From CAVSUB01 sp963816725 (GTDB taxonomy: Bacteria > Acidobacteriota > Vicinamibacteria > Vicinamibacterales > 2-12-FULL-66-21): DNA of 64,000 bases. Below are positions 27,483-35,515 of the stretch, piece by piece. The position numbers were made by a program, and so were the translations under genes. Each line of letters opens with the position of its first letter. Position 1 is the first letter of the stretch. The notes under the pieces are model-generated. The model ran no database searches. It saw nothing but the letters and a program-made list of their open reading frames with translations, and was not told the origin of the DNA. Where the stretch lies: assembly GCA_963816725.1 (NCBI GenBank), contig CAWFMC010000013.1, forward strand, positions 558,001 to 622,000, written 5' to 3'.

Positions 27483-28277
27483 GTGACGTGCAGATCCCGG
27501 ATGCTGCTGTCGCTCGCGGCGGTGGCGTTCCTGTGCCACACGGCATCCGCCCAATCTGCTGCCCCTGAGTCGTCCGGAGTCCCCGCGGCCCTGACCGCGG
27601 AGCTACAGGCGGCGGAGCCGTCCGGGCCCTCGTTCGGCGCGGTCGTGCGGGAGATTCCACGTGACCTGTGGAAGTTTTGGTCGTGGGATACGGCGCTGGT
27701 GCTCGGCGCCGGCGGCGGCGCCGCGCTGATCGGCCACGTGTGGGACGACGACCTGGCCGGCGAGATCGAGACGAACCCCAGTCTCAACAACGCGATGGAG
27801 CCGGGGCACACGTATGGCGCGTTCACGGTGCAGGCCGCCATCGGTATCGGCCTGTATACCGGCGGGCGGCTGGCGGGGAAGCGCAGCCTGGCCGTGACCG
27901 GCGCCGACATCATGCGCGCGCAGATACTGGGCCAGGTCTACGTCCAGGCGCTCAAGTTCACCGTTCAACGCGAGCGCCCGGACGGCTCGAACTCGCTGTC
28001 GTTTCCGTCGGGGCATTCCGCCAGCGCATTTGCCACGGCGACGGTGCTGCAGCGTCACTATGGCTGGAAGGTCGGCATTCCGGCTACGATTGCTGCCGCC
28101 TACGTCGCCACGGCGCGCGTCCACGACAACAAGCACTATCTGAGCGACGTCATCTTCGGTGGCGCCATCGGGGTCGCGGCTCAGCGTACGGTCATGCTGC
28201 ATGCCGGGCGCTACGGATTTACGGTAGCCCCGTCGGCGGGGTCCGGCGGCGTTTCGGTCATGGTCCGGATGCAGTGA
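27483..28277 (+). CDS. PAP2-family phosphatase, exported
   Basis: All three PAP2 signatures are present: K-x6-RP (KFTVQRERP), PSGH (FPSGHSASAF) and R-x5-H-x3-D (RVHDNKHYLSD). The family removes phosphate from lipids such as undecaprenyl diphosphate or phosphatidic acid, or acts as a haloperoxidase relative. A signal sequence ends at HTASA. The start is uncertain between GTG 27483 and ATG 27501; AAGAGG at 27474-27479 is closest to 27483. It follows the barrel gene by 25 bases and may be the last gene of that operon. Confidence 0.82.
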   Translation: MTCRSRMLLSLAAVAFLCHTASAQSAAPESSGVPAALTAELQAAEPSGPSFGAVVREIPRDLWKFWSWDTALVLGAGGGAALIGHVWDDDLAGEIETNPSLNNAMEPGHTYGAFTVQAAIGIGLYTGGRLAGKRSLAVTGADIMRAQILGQVYVQALKFTVQRERPDGSNSLSFPSGHSASAFATATVLQRHYGWKVGIPATIAAAYVATARVHDNKHYLSDVIFGGAIGVAAQRTVMLHAGRYGFTVAPSAGSGGVSVMVRMQ

Positions 28278-28284
28278 CGGCCTG

Positions 28285-28306
28285 CCGCCGGCGTGACCAC
28301 CGGCGG
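28285..28306 (+). terminator. Hairpin after the PAP2 gene
   Basis: CCGCCGG (28285-28291) pairs with CCGGCGG (28300-28306) over an 8-base loop, directly after the stop. No T-run follows, as is common in GC-rich genomes. Confidence 0.45.
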
Positions 28307-28384
28307 TCCCGGTCGTCCACCAGGAATCGAGCGAATCGTCCGAGTTCGTGACTCGACGCGTTTGCAGAGAGGGAGAGGATCGAC

Positions 28385-28993
28385 ATGCGTGCGATCAGCG
28401 GAATCGTTCTCACGGCGTGGTGCGCGCTGTCGGCAGGCGCGCAACCTGGCGTTCTCGCCAGCGACTGGAGCAGCCGCGCGGCCGCTGGCGCAGCGGTGGG
28501 GAAGGGGAGCGATCCATTCGGCGCGTCTCCGGCCGCGTTCCAGCGGCCGCCCAAAGGCGGGGACGTCAACACCGGCCCCGGTAGCCTTGCCGCGGCCCGG
28601 GAATTCCTGAAAGGCCGCTGGCTGCTCGAGTCATTCGAAGTCCGCCTGCCCAACGAGCCGATCGTCACGTTGAAAGGCGGGGGAATCCTGATTTACGACG
28701 AGATGGGCAACCTCTCGATCAATATCAGGGCGGACGAGAAGTCCGCGGATATCCTGCGCGCGGGAGGCGTCGATATGCGCGACGGCGCGATCACCGCTGA
28801 CGGGCGCACGGCCATCGATATCCAGAACCACACGCTGACCTACATCATCAAGGACCAGGCGCCCCTCGTCAAAGGGCCGCTCGGCACGGACCGGCCCCGC
28901 TATTGGGCGGTCGAGGGCGACATGCTGATCCTGTCCACCAAAGACAAGGCCGGCCAGACTGTATCGGTCGGGCGTTGGCGGAGGAGCCAGTAA
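28385..28993 (+). CDS. Exported lipocalin-like protein, function unknown
   Basis: A 202-residue protein with a signal peptide (1-19, SAGAQ). From about residue 75 it has the pattern FLKGRWLLESFEVR, GGGILIYDEMGNLSI and YWAVEGDMLILSTKD, the strand order of the small lipocalin-like domains found in many secreted proteins. The stretch from 25 to 65 is low complexity. No ligand can be named. AGAGGGAGAGGATCGAC precedes the ATG. Confidence 0.6.
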   Translation: MRAISGIVLTAWCALSAGAQPGVLASDWSSRAAAGAAVGKGSDPFGASPAAFQRPPKGGDVNTGPGSLAAAREFLKGRWLLESFEVRLPNEPIVTLKGGGILIYDEMGNLSINIRADEKSADILRAGGVDMRDGAITADGRTAIDIQNHTLTYIIKDQAPLVKGPLGTDRPRYWAVEGDMLILSTKDKAGQTVSVGRWRRSQ

Positions 28994-29028
28994 CTCCGGT
29001 CCGGCAGTAGTTCTCCGGCCTGCCGGAG
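28994..29028. promoter_or_regulatory. Tandem operator, 19-bp spacing
   Basis: CTCCGGCCTGCCGGAG (29013-29028) is a perfect dyad, identical to the one at 60774-60789 before a regulator gene. A degenerate copy, CTCCGGTCCGGCAGTA, starts exactly 19 bp upstream (28994). It lies between the lipocalin-like gene and the gene at 29109. Confidence 0.7.
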
Positions 29029-29045
29029 GAAATTGTGAGGCGTGC

Positions 29046-29075
29046 TTGACGTCTGGCGGCCGCGTGGCGCAGTAT
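29046..29075 (+). promoter_or_regulatory. Promoter of the 29109 gene; sigma class ambiguous
   Basis: Two readings overlap. Sigma-54: TGGCGGCCGCGTGGCG at 29054-29069 keeps TGGC and the -12 GC but not TTGC. Sigma-70: TTGACG (29046-29051) and CAGTAT (29070-29075) with an 18-bp spacer. The operator ends only 26 bp upstream of the sigma-54 match, closer than in other cases, so a sigma-70 promoter is equally possible. Confidence 0.4.
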
Positions 29076-29108
29076 CCTCATCGGAACTGAGCCATTCGGG
29101 GTGCCGCC

Positions 29109-29897
29109 ATGCGCTATGTTGGAGTGCTCGGCGTTGTCAGTCTTCTGCTCACCGGCCTGAGTGTGCACGCGGCGGCCCAAGCCGCGACCTCCGCCGGCCC
29201 GCCCGCAACATCATCCCCGTCATTCGTCATCGTCGCCCTCTCGGCGGATCAGGAGCGCGAACTGAGCTCCTGGCTGGCGGCCGTCGAGAAGTGGCAGGCA
29301 TACGACGCGAAATGGCGGAACCGCCCGGTTCACAACGGATGGGCGCACATCGTCCCGCGAGAGGTTCCGCCGCCGGCGCCCGCCTGGTTGCCTGGACGCT
29401 GCGCGATGCTGCGTGACGCGCTCGTGCTGGACATCGAGCCGCGTACTGCCGCTGGATGCCGCCTGCTCGATGACCCTACCGTTGCGGCTGCCGCCCAAGT
29501 GATCCGCCCTGCCGCCGACCCGCAACCGAAGCACAGCACGTTTCTGACCCGAATGCACCTCGACGGACTGGCGGCGACCAGCCAGACGCAGGGTCGGGTG
29601 TACGGCATCGTCGGCTTTCATATGAGTCTCGTCGATATCGGCCGGGTGCAGCTGTTTGGCCCGCCCGGCGTGCTGCTGCTGACGGTTCCCGGCGAGCTCG
29701 GCGGGCGCACTGCGACGGTCGGCTACACGTGGGGCCTCAGCATCCGGCTCAGCGACATCCGGTTGAACAGCCGAACGAAGAACATGACGCTGTTTTTGAA
29801 TATCTCGAAGGTCTGGAGTGGCACCGAATCCGCCGGCGGCAACACGGGCGGATACGACATCGTCGGGCTGTCGATTGCCCCACGGCGCCAGCGGTAG
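29109..29897 (+). CDS. Exported protein of unknown function
   Basis: A 262-residue protein with a clear signal peptide (1-22, VHAAAQA). The mature part has an early acidic helix (SADQERELSSWLAAVEKWQAYDAKW), two cysteines (in GRCAM and AGCRLL) that may pair, and a beta-rich C-terminal half. I do not recognise a family. The upstream tandem operator suggests it belongs to the same regulon as the electron-transfer operon. Confidence 0.6.
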   Translation: MRYVGVLGVVSLLLTGLSVHAAAQAATSAGPPATSSPSFVIVALSADQERELSSWLAAVEKWQAYDAKWRNRPVHNGWAHIVPREVPPPAPAWLPGRCAMLRDALVLDIEPRTAAGCRLLDDPTVAAAAQVIRPAADPQPKHSTFLTRMHLDGLAATSQTQGRVYGIVGFHMSLVDIGRVQLFGPPGVLLLTVPGELGGRTATVGYTWGLSIRLSDIRLNSRTKNMTLFLNISKVWSGTESAGGNTGGYDIVGLSIAPRRQR

Positions 29898-29912
29898 CCG
29901 CGGTCAATAGGT

Positions 29913-29952
29913 GCCAGAGGCCTGGCGAGACAGGGGCGGCGACGACCGCCCC
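29913..29952. terminator. Two hairpins between convergent genes
   Basis: GCCAGAGGCCTGGC (29913-29926) and a stronger stem GGGGCGG (29933-29939) pairing with CCGCCCC (29946-29952). They sit between the 29109 gene and the end of glutaminase, so may end transcription from both sides. Confidence 0.5.
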
Positions 29953-30109
29953 GACATCAGCAACGCGACCCTGGAACAGGCGGACGGGATCGGAGCACCG
30001 AGGAAGGAAGCAATCCTGCCGTCGGCCGGCGACGGGCACGTCGTCGCCGGCCACGAGTGTCGTTCGACTGGCGATGTGGAATCGATCCTGACCTGGGACC
30101 TTGCCGGTG

Positions 30110-31172
30110 CTACGGAGTCTGGCCCTTCCCCGCGACGCCCGGCGCGTACGGGTTGCCGCCGAGCGCGTTCGAGATGTCGGTGATGGCGCGCTGGGCGCGG
30201 ATGCTGTTGCCGGCCTCGTCGAGCGGCGGCGAGATGACGGCAATGCCGAACTTGCCGGGCGAGACGGCGAGGATGCCGCCCCCGACGCCGCTCTTCGCCG
30301 GCAGGCCGGTGTGGTAGAGCCATTTGCCGGAGTCGTCGTAGAGGCCCGCCGTCGCCATGACCGCCAGCACGCCCGGGACCTTGTTCGCGTCGATGACCTG
30401 CTTGCCGGTGACCGGGTTCTTGCCGCCGGCCGGCGAGCGTCGCCGCCATCATTGCCAGATCCTTGGCGTTGACGCCAATCGAGCACTGCCGCGTGTAGAG
30501 GTCGACCGCCTGCTGCCAGTTGCTCTTGATGTAGCCGTAGGCCAGCATCAGCGCGCCGATCGCCTGGTTGCGCTGATTGGTGTCGGATTCCGACTTATAG
30601 ACATCCTGCAGGACCGTCAGCTGACGTCCGGCCGCGTCGTTGTGGAAGTCGAGGATCTTTTTCCAGACCGCGTCCGCGCTGTTACCCGTGACCATGCTGG
30701 TCGCGGAGATCGCGCCGGGGTTGACCAACGGGTTCATCTCCGGCGCGCCGTTGCCGACGACGGTGCGAACGCCTTCGACGGCGATGATCGAATTGAAACG
30801 AGCCCCGGTGGCATCGACGCCAATCCGTTTCTCGATCGACTCGAGCCCCTGCTCCTGGATGACCTGGGCCATCGTGAAGACTTTGGAGATCGACTGGATC
30901 GAGACTTCAGTCTTGATGTCGCCGGCGGTGTAGACCTTGCCGTCGGCGGTCACGACCGCGATGCCGAACAGGCCCGGGTCGACCTTGGCGAGCGCCGGGA
31001 TGTAGTCCGCGTTCTTCCCCTCGGCGAGGGTCTTGAACTTGGCGTAAGCGGCATCGACCGCTTTCTGCACGTCGGCGGGCGCCTGGGCGTCCAGCGTCGG
31101 CGAGTACATCGTGAGCGCGCTGATGGCAAGCGCGCACATTCCCAGAGTGATGGTCCGGTGTCGTCGCTGCAT
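30110..31172 (-). CDS. glsA: Glutaminase, exported, interrupted by a 4-base duplication
   Basis: Serine-type glutaminase (beta-lactamase fold) turning glutamine into glutamate and ammonia. The catalytic SxxK is in SIQSISKVF; other family boxes are FGIAVVTADG, NAIGALMLAYGY-like NQAIGALMLAYGY, and GVGGGILAVSPGKFGIAV. Unusually it starts with a signal peptide (MQRRHRTITL to LDAQ), so it would act in the periplasm. The frame breaks at a tandem CCGGCCGG (30427-30434); removing one CCGG restores TLAGGKNPVTGKQVID, and the corrected length is 352. Its ATG overlaps the porin stop (TAATG). Confidence 0.85.
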
Positions 31173-32473
31173 TATTGGCCTCCGAGCTTCCACGAGAAGT
31201 TGTATTTGAACGAGAACTGCACCTTGAACCCGTCGCTCTGGAACCCGTCGGAGAAGTTCTCGCGCCGGCCCCACTGCAGCTCGCCGCCCACCATCACGCC
31301 CGGGACCGGGTAGTAAAGTAGGTTGCCCAGTGCGTACTTTCCAACCCTGAAGGCGTCAGGCGCCTGCTGGTCGGTATTGTCGTTGTCCTGCGCCGAGTAT
31401 CCGATTGACGAGCTGAATTTCTGGCCGAACTGGTGATCGAGGAAGATGGCGTAGGCGACGATCGGGATCGCTTTGCCGACCACCGGCGTCACCGGGTTCG
31501 ACAGATTGTTCTGGATGCCGATGTCGATCGGCGAGTCGTTCATTTCGTTCTGGACACCCTGGCCGACGGTGAACTGCATCCGCAGCACGTCGCCCTCGCC
31601 GTGCTTGAGATTCGAGCTGACGTTCCATCCCCATCCGGTGGCGTCACCGGAGAGATCGAAGGCGTCGTCGAGGGTGTCGTCCCACTTGATCTTCCGCAGG
31701 ATGCCAGCCGTGCGCACGTAGCCCCATCCTCCGGAGTACTTGTAGGCGGCGGCGAGATCGGGCGCCGGGAACCGGGGCTTGATGCCCTGCAGCTCGATAC
31801 GCGAGGCATACACACCCTGGTCGCCACTGGCGCCGGGGCGCGCCAGCGCGATCATCAGATTGCTGGAGTCACTGTGGATCGGCGTGTAGCGGAGCTGCAC
31901 GTTGCGGTACCAGGGAATACCCGTCGGGCCCCAGTACTCCAGCGTGTTCGGGTAGACGTCCGGATCGCTGAACGGGCTCCAGTACTGGCCGGCCCCGAAG
32001 GCGCCGAGTTCTCCCCATGCATGGCGCAGGCGGAAGGTGGTCTGTCCTTCGTCCACGCCGGTGCCGAACAGCTCGAACTCGAAGATGGTCTTCAGGTCGC
32101 CGGCGGTGGTCGGCGTCGTTGATCTAAAGCCGAGACGGCTCTGCCGCACGCCCGCGAACGTGCTGTTGTCCGCGCCGAACTCGTTGGCCACCTTGGGCAA
32201 CCTGGTAATGCGCAGCGTGTCGTACCAATTGGGGTCGATCTGCTTGAAGTTGTGGCCCATGTCGAGCATCGCGAAGCCATAGACCTCGAAGCTCGGCTTA
32301 GTAGGCGGCGGGCTCTGGGCAGCTATCGTGGTGCTCTCCCCGCTCGGTCCGCTGCTCGTCTCCTGCGCCCATCCTGCCGATGTGCCGCCGAGCACCAGGC
32401 TCGCCGTCAAGAACCAGACCGAAGCGGTCGGCCGGTGTGTCTGCGGACTCCCCATATTCCTGTCTCCTCTCAT
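31172..32473 (-). CDS. DcaP-like outer-membrane porin
   Basis: About 433 residues with a signal peptide (ending SAGWAQ). The mature protein opens with EVYGFAMLDMGHNFKQIDP and ends in FSFKYNFSWKLGGQ, a strand-rich barrel resembling DcaP-type trimeric porins, which pass dicarboxylates and other anions. The ATG at 32473 overlaps the amidohydrolase stop (ATGA); an alternative ATG at 32455 has a better ribosome-binding site. It lies between amidohydrolase and glutaminase in a three-gene operon, suggesting uptake or processing of an amide or carboxylate. Confidence 0.75.
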   Translation of the reverse strand: MRGDRNMGSPQTHRPTASVWFLTASLVLGGTSAGWAQETSSGPSGESTTIAAQSPPPTKPSFEVYGFAMLDMGHNFKQIDPNWYDTLRITRLPKVANEFGADNSTFAGVRQSRLGFRSTTPTTAGDLKTIFEFELFGTGVDEGQTTFRLRHAWGELGAFGAGQYWSPFSDPDVYPNTLEYWGPTGIPWYRNVQLRYTPIHSDSSNLMIALARPGASGDQGVYASRIELQGIKPRFPAPDLAAAYKYSGGWGYVRTAGILRKIKWDDTLDDAFDLSGDATGWGWNVSSNLKHGEGDVLRMQFTVGQGVQNEMNDSPIDIGIQNNLSNPVTPVVGKAIPIVAYAIFLDHQFGQKFSSSIGYSAQDNDNTDQQAPDAFRVGKYALGNLLYYPVPGVMVGGELQWGRRENFSDGFQSDGFKVQFSFKYNFSWKLGGQ

Positions 32474-33636
32474 GATCGTGGTGCCGGAGCGTTCGCCTTT
32501 TCCCAGGCGCGTACCCGCCGGCGTCCCTCGTCGAACATCCGCTCGTAATTGGTCTTGCGGATCTTCAGGCTGGCGTCCGGCGTCAGCAGGCGCCAGACCG
32601 GCGCCCACATGTCGAACACTGCGAAATACGGCGACGGCCCCGCGGGCGCCACCGTGTCGGTCCCGAACAGGAATCTGTCCGGGTAGCGGTTGAGCATGCC
32701 CGCAACCCGGTCGATCGAGTCGGGGGAGGCGATGGCGTATTTGGCGACTTCGTCCCACGAAATATCGAAGTTGACGTGGCGGAGATCGGGATCGTTGAGC
32801 ATCGCGTCGACGATCTGCAGGTAGCTCGGATTGCGTTCGGCGGCCTCCGCCGAGACCTGGACGGGATGGACCACGCGCCCGAGTCCGAGGTGGGCCCAGA
32901 TGATCGCCGTCCGCGGATGTCGCTTGAGCAGCGCCTTCATCTGGGTCAGATAGACTGGTTCGCTGTCGGTCTTCGCGAACGGCATGTCGATGTCGTTGTG
33001 GAGGATCACGACCAGCCCGGACTCGGCGGCGAAGTCGAGGATGCGATCGAGCGCCGGGTTGGTCAGGCTGGCGGTCTCGCCGGAGATCTTCGACGAGACG
33101 AACTCCTTGTGGATGCTGAACTCGCCGATGCCGGAGAACACGCCCGGGAACGTCAGGAGCACGCGGCGGATGTGGTCCACGCCATACATGTCAGCGGGGT
33201 TGAAGCCGGTGATCATCGGGTCGAAGCGCGCCTGCTCCGCCGGTGTGAGCGCCTTGTAGGCAACGGCGATCGCGGCGTCGGTGAACGAGTAGTAGTAGAG
33301 CGGCGCGTCGCTCTGGAGGTAATACGTCGGCGCGAAGTCGCCGGAGTTCGCATACGACCATTGCTGCTGCAGCGGAATTCCGAACAGCGTCGAGCGTCCG
33401 ACCCGCGTTCCCATGATCTGCAGGAAGCGCGGCACGTCGATGCCCTGCTGGATGTAATTGGTGAGGTGGAAATGCGAGTCGTTGAATTCGTTCGCCGCGG
33501 CAGCCGTCGCGGCCGGCGGTGGGGCCTGCGCCGCCGCGTGCCCGCTCGGGGGGCGCACGAACGCCACACCGCCGAGCAGCACGCAGACCAGAATGGCGCC
33601 GAGGGGGGCGCGACAAACCGGGACGAAGCGTGACAT
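32470..33636 (-). CDS. Exported amidohydrolase-2-type metal hydrolase
   Basis: A 388-residue protein with a signal peptide (about 1-35). The first metal site HxH is in DSHFHLTNY, followed by GEFSIHKEF, the ILHNDID and IIWAHLGLGR histidines, and the late Asp in FGTDTV: the TIM-barrel amidohydrolase family related to decarboxylases and lactonases. Substrate unknown. GCGAGGAG lies 8-9 bases before the ATG at 33636, which supports that start over the upstream GTG. First main gene of the amidohydrolase-porin-glutaminase operon read from the sigma-54 promoter at 33807. Confidence 0.78.
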   Translation of the reverse strand: MSRFVPVCRAPLGAILVCVLLGGVAFVRPPSGHAAAQAPPPAATAAAANEFNDSHFHLTNYIQQGIDVPRFLQIMGTRVGRSTLFGIPLQQQWSYANSGDFAPTYYLQSDAPLYYYSFTDAAIAVAYKALTPAEQARFDPMITGFNPADMYGVDHIRRVLLTFPGVFSGIGEFSIHKEFVSSKISGETASLTNPALDRILDFAAESGLVVILHNDIDMPFAKTDSEPVYLTQMKALLKRHPRTAIIWAHLGLGRVVHPVQVSAEAAERNPSYLQIVDAMLNDPDLRHVNFDISWDEVAKYAIASPDSIDRVAGMLNRYPDRFLFGTDTVAPAGPSPYFAVFDMWAPVWRLLTPDASLKIRKTNYERMFDEGRRRVRAWEKANAPAPRS

Positions 33637-33654
33637 GAGCGGCACTCCTCGCGC

Positions 33655-33792
33655 CTAGAAGAACACCGGGAACGCGACCACGTCGGTCGGTCCGGTCGGC
33701 CCGCCCGCGAGCGCCTGCTGCCCTCCATGCGCGGAGCCCATCGGCGCGCGCGATAGCAGCCGCAGGACAGTCCGCGAGATCGTTGTGCCCAT
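33655..33792 (-). CDS. Possible 45-residue peptide at the head of the amidohydrolase operon
   Basis: A short frame starting ATG at 33792 with TAGGAA just upstream and stopping 18 bases before the amidohydrolase start. The N-terminal third is amphipathic and basic (MGTTISRTVLRLLSR), the middle Gly/Pro-rich, and the end hydrophobic (VVAFPVFF). It has no family I know. The predicted sigma-54 transcript would start about 4 bases before its ATG. It could be a leader peptide, a small exported protein, or chance. Confidence 0.35.
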   Translation of the reverse strand: MGTTISRTVLRLLSRAPMGSAHGGQQALAGGPTGPTDVVAFPVFF

Positions 33793-33806
33793 TTCCTACC
33801 GTCATC

Positions 33807-33822
33807 AGCATGGGGAGTGCCA
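33807..33822 (-). promoter_or_regulatory. Sigma-54 promoter of the amidohydrolase-porin-glutaminase operon
   Basis: On the minus strand TGGCACTCCCCATGCT: perfect TGGCAC at -24 and ATGCT at -12. The predicted start of transcription is near 33796. The tandem operator at 33909-33943 lies 87-121 bp upstream. Confidence 0.75.
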
Positions 33823-33908
33823 CGCCGCCGGCGCACAGCACCGGACGTCAAATCGCGCGATCACCGTGAATTGGGCCCGGCTCCTGGCATTTCACTCTGG
33901 GCGCGGCC

Positions 33909-33943
33909 CTCCGCCATTCCGGAGCACCTACGGTCTTCCGGTG
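33909..33943. promoter_or_regulatory. Tandem operator between divergent sigma-54 promoters
   Basis: CTCCGCCATTCCGGAG (33909-33924, perfect arms) and CTACGGTCTTCCGGTG (33928-33943, one change in each arm) start exactly 19 bp apart. The pair lies between a minus-strand sigma-54 promoter (33807-33822) and a plus-strand one (34021-34036), at about 80-120 bp from each, so one enhancer could serve both. Confidence 0.78.
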
Positions 33944-34020
33944 CGCTTGGACTGCTACGGAGGACCGCGAAGGCGTCGACTATGTGGCCACAACCGCAGT
34001 AATCCGGACCACGCGGCAGC

Positions 34021-34036
34021 TGGCACGTCCGGTGCT
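34021..34036 (+). promoter_or_regulatory. Sigma-54 promoter of the 34066 barrel gene
   Basis: TGGCACGTCCGGTGCT: complete TGGCACG and TGCT with exact spacing. The predicted start is near 34047, leaving an 18-base leader with AGAAAGGA before the ATG at 34066. One of the best matches in the window. Confidence 0.8.
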
Positions 34037-34065
34037 GGCGTTGACCGGTAGAAAGGATGTTCCCT

Positions 34066-34791
34066 ATGCGGCATAGATTTCTGTCGGTCGTGATCGTCGG
34101 GGCGTGCATCGCCATCGCACCAATCGCAGCGCAGGCACAGGACACGCGCGTACACTTCACCCTGGGCGCAGGGTTTACGTCTCCCAATGGCGAGGTCCAC
34201 GATCGCCTGGGCAACGGCTACAACATCACCTTCGGCGTCGACGTGCCGATCACGCCCGTGTTCGCCATCGAAGGGCTGTACAGCTACAACGGTCTGGGAG
34301 AGAAACGCATCTCGGTTCCGGTGAGTCCGGTCGTAAACCCGCTCGAGACCGGGACCGTGCCGACTGACTTCTTCGGCTCGATGAACATGCAGTACTTCAC
34401 GGGCAGCTTGATCATCCAGCGGCCCGAAGGCGGCGTGCGGCCATATGGCCTGATCGGCATGGGCGTGTATTACCGGCCGGTGAAGATCACGACGCCGGCC
34501 GTCGGATACGCGCCGGGGTACTGCGACCCGTGGTTCTACGTCTGCTACACGGGCGGGTGGGTTCCGGTCGACAAGATCGTCGGCGACCGCAGCTCTACCG
34601 ACTTCGGAATGGGATTCGGCGGCGGCGTGCGCTTCGGTCCGATCTTCGGCGAGCTGCGCTATCACTACATCTGGGGCCCGACCGTGAAAGAGCTGCCGGC
34701 AACGATCAACCCTCTCGCTACTAACTCATCACTGGTTGGCCAGAAGGCGAACGGGCAGTTCCTGGTCACGACGTTCGGCATCCGGTTCTAA
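34066..34791 (+). CDS. Outer-membrane beta-barrel protein, OmpA/OmpW-like fold, function unknown
   Basis: A 241-residue protein with a signal peptide (1-24, PIAAQAQ). The mature part is an eight-strand-type barrel: FTLGAGFTSPNGEVHDRLG, glycine/aromatic alternation, and the C-terminal GIRF ending in Phe. A cysteine pair occurs in GYCDPWFYVCY. ATG 34066 is chosen because AAAGGA has the right distance; the ATG at 34057 would overlap that site. Placed under a strong sigma-54 promoter and tandem operator, it is probably induced with the electron-transfer genes. Confidence 0.72.
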   Translation: MRHRFLSVVIVGACIAIAPIAAQAQDTRVHFTLGAGFTSPNGEVHDRLGNGYNITFGVDVPITPVFAIEGLYSYNGLGEKRISVPVSPVVNPLETGTVPTDFFGSMNMQYFTGSLIIQRPEGGVRPYGLIGMGVYYRPVKITTPAVGYAPGYCDPWFYVCYTGGWVPVDKIVGDRSSTDFGMGFGGGVRFGPIFGELRYHYIWGPTVKELPATINPLATNSSLVGQKANGQFLVTTFGIRF

Positions 34792-34839
34792 CTCGCACTT
34801 CGCTCCGGTCTGCACGCATCAGGGGCTCTCTTTCTATCG

Positions 34840-34870
34840 ACCGGCCGCGGCGCCTCGGCGCGCGGCCGGT
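34840..34870. terminator. Strong hairpin between convergent transcripts
   Basis: ACCGGCCGCG (34840-34849) pairs perfectly with CGCGGCCGGT (34861-34870), with an inner CGCC/GGCG stem in the loop. It sits between the barrel gene and the 3' end of the ATP synthase operon and may stop both. Confidence 0.65.
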
Positions 34871-35065
34871 GTCGCACCGCGGACCGTTGCTCTGTGACCG
34901 TCCGTCCCTGACACTTGCCGGAACCACCCGCCATCATCAAACACGTTGCACGGCGCACGATCCGCCCGAGCCCAGGGTCGTTGCGCCGCGCGCATGTACA
35001 ACGGCCGCGGACCCCGCACAATCGGCCGGGAACGGCGGCTGTGAGGTCGAAGGGTGTGCGCGGGA
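34871..35065. other. Intergenic remainder, nothing recognised
   Basis: Some 195 bases after the hairpin and before the atpC stop. No gene, operator or clear promoter seen. Confidence 0.5.
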
Positions 35066-35479
35066 TTAGCGCACGCGGGAGCGGCGCCTGACCTGGAGCT
35101 GGGCGACGGCGCGCACCAGCGACGCGTTGACCGAGGCGACTTCCTCGTCCGAGAGCTTCTCGCGCAGCCTGGCGGCCGCTCGCTCGCGCGCTTCGGTCAC
35201 CGCGACCTCGTCGATGTCGGCGGCCCTGACCGCCATGTCGGTGAGAATCGACACGTGCGCGGCATCGACGTCGACCAGGCCCTCGCCGACGGCCAGGTAG
35301 GTGTCCTGTCCGTCCTTCGAGACGATGATCTCGCCCGGCACGAGCTGCGTAATGAGCCGCACGTGCTGGGGATAAATCCCGATTTCGCCATCCGCCGTCG
35401 GCAGGGTGACGAGGTCGACGTCGTTCGAGAAGACGGTCGCCTGCGGCGTGACGATTTCGAGCTTCAGGGTAAGAGCCAT
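35066..35479 (-). CDS. atpC: ATP synthase F1 epsilon subunit
   Basis: A 137-residue protein. The N-terminal beta sandwich shows the usual boxes: LEIVTPQATVF, LPTADGEIGIYPQHV and the C-terminal two-helix region ARERAAARLREKLSDEE. It regulates coupling and inhibits ATP hydrolysis. Last gene of the operon, 36 bases after atpD. Confidence 0.93.
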   Translation of the reverse strand: MALTLKLEIVTPQATVFSNDVDLVTLPTADGEIGIYPQHVRLITQLVPGEIIVSKDGQDTYLAVGEGLVDVDAAHVSILTDMAVRAADIDEVAVTEARERAAARLREKLSDEEVASVNASLVRAVAQLQVRRRSRVR

Positions 35480-35515
35480 GATCGGTGCATCACTAAGAAT
35501 GAACGAAGTCGGCGC

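Noticed and set aside
28385..29897. Mobile element or gene cassette carrying the exported proteins
   Set aside because: No transposase, integrase, terminal repeats or base-composition change is visible.
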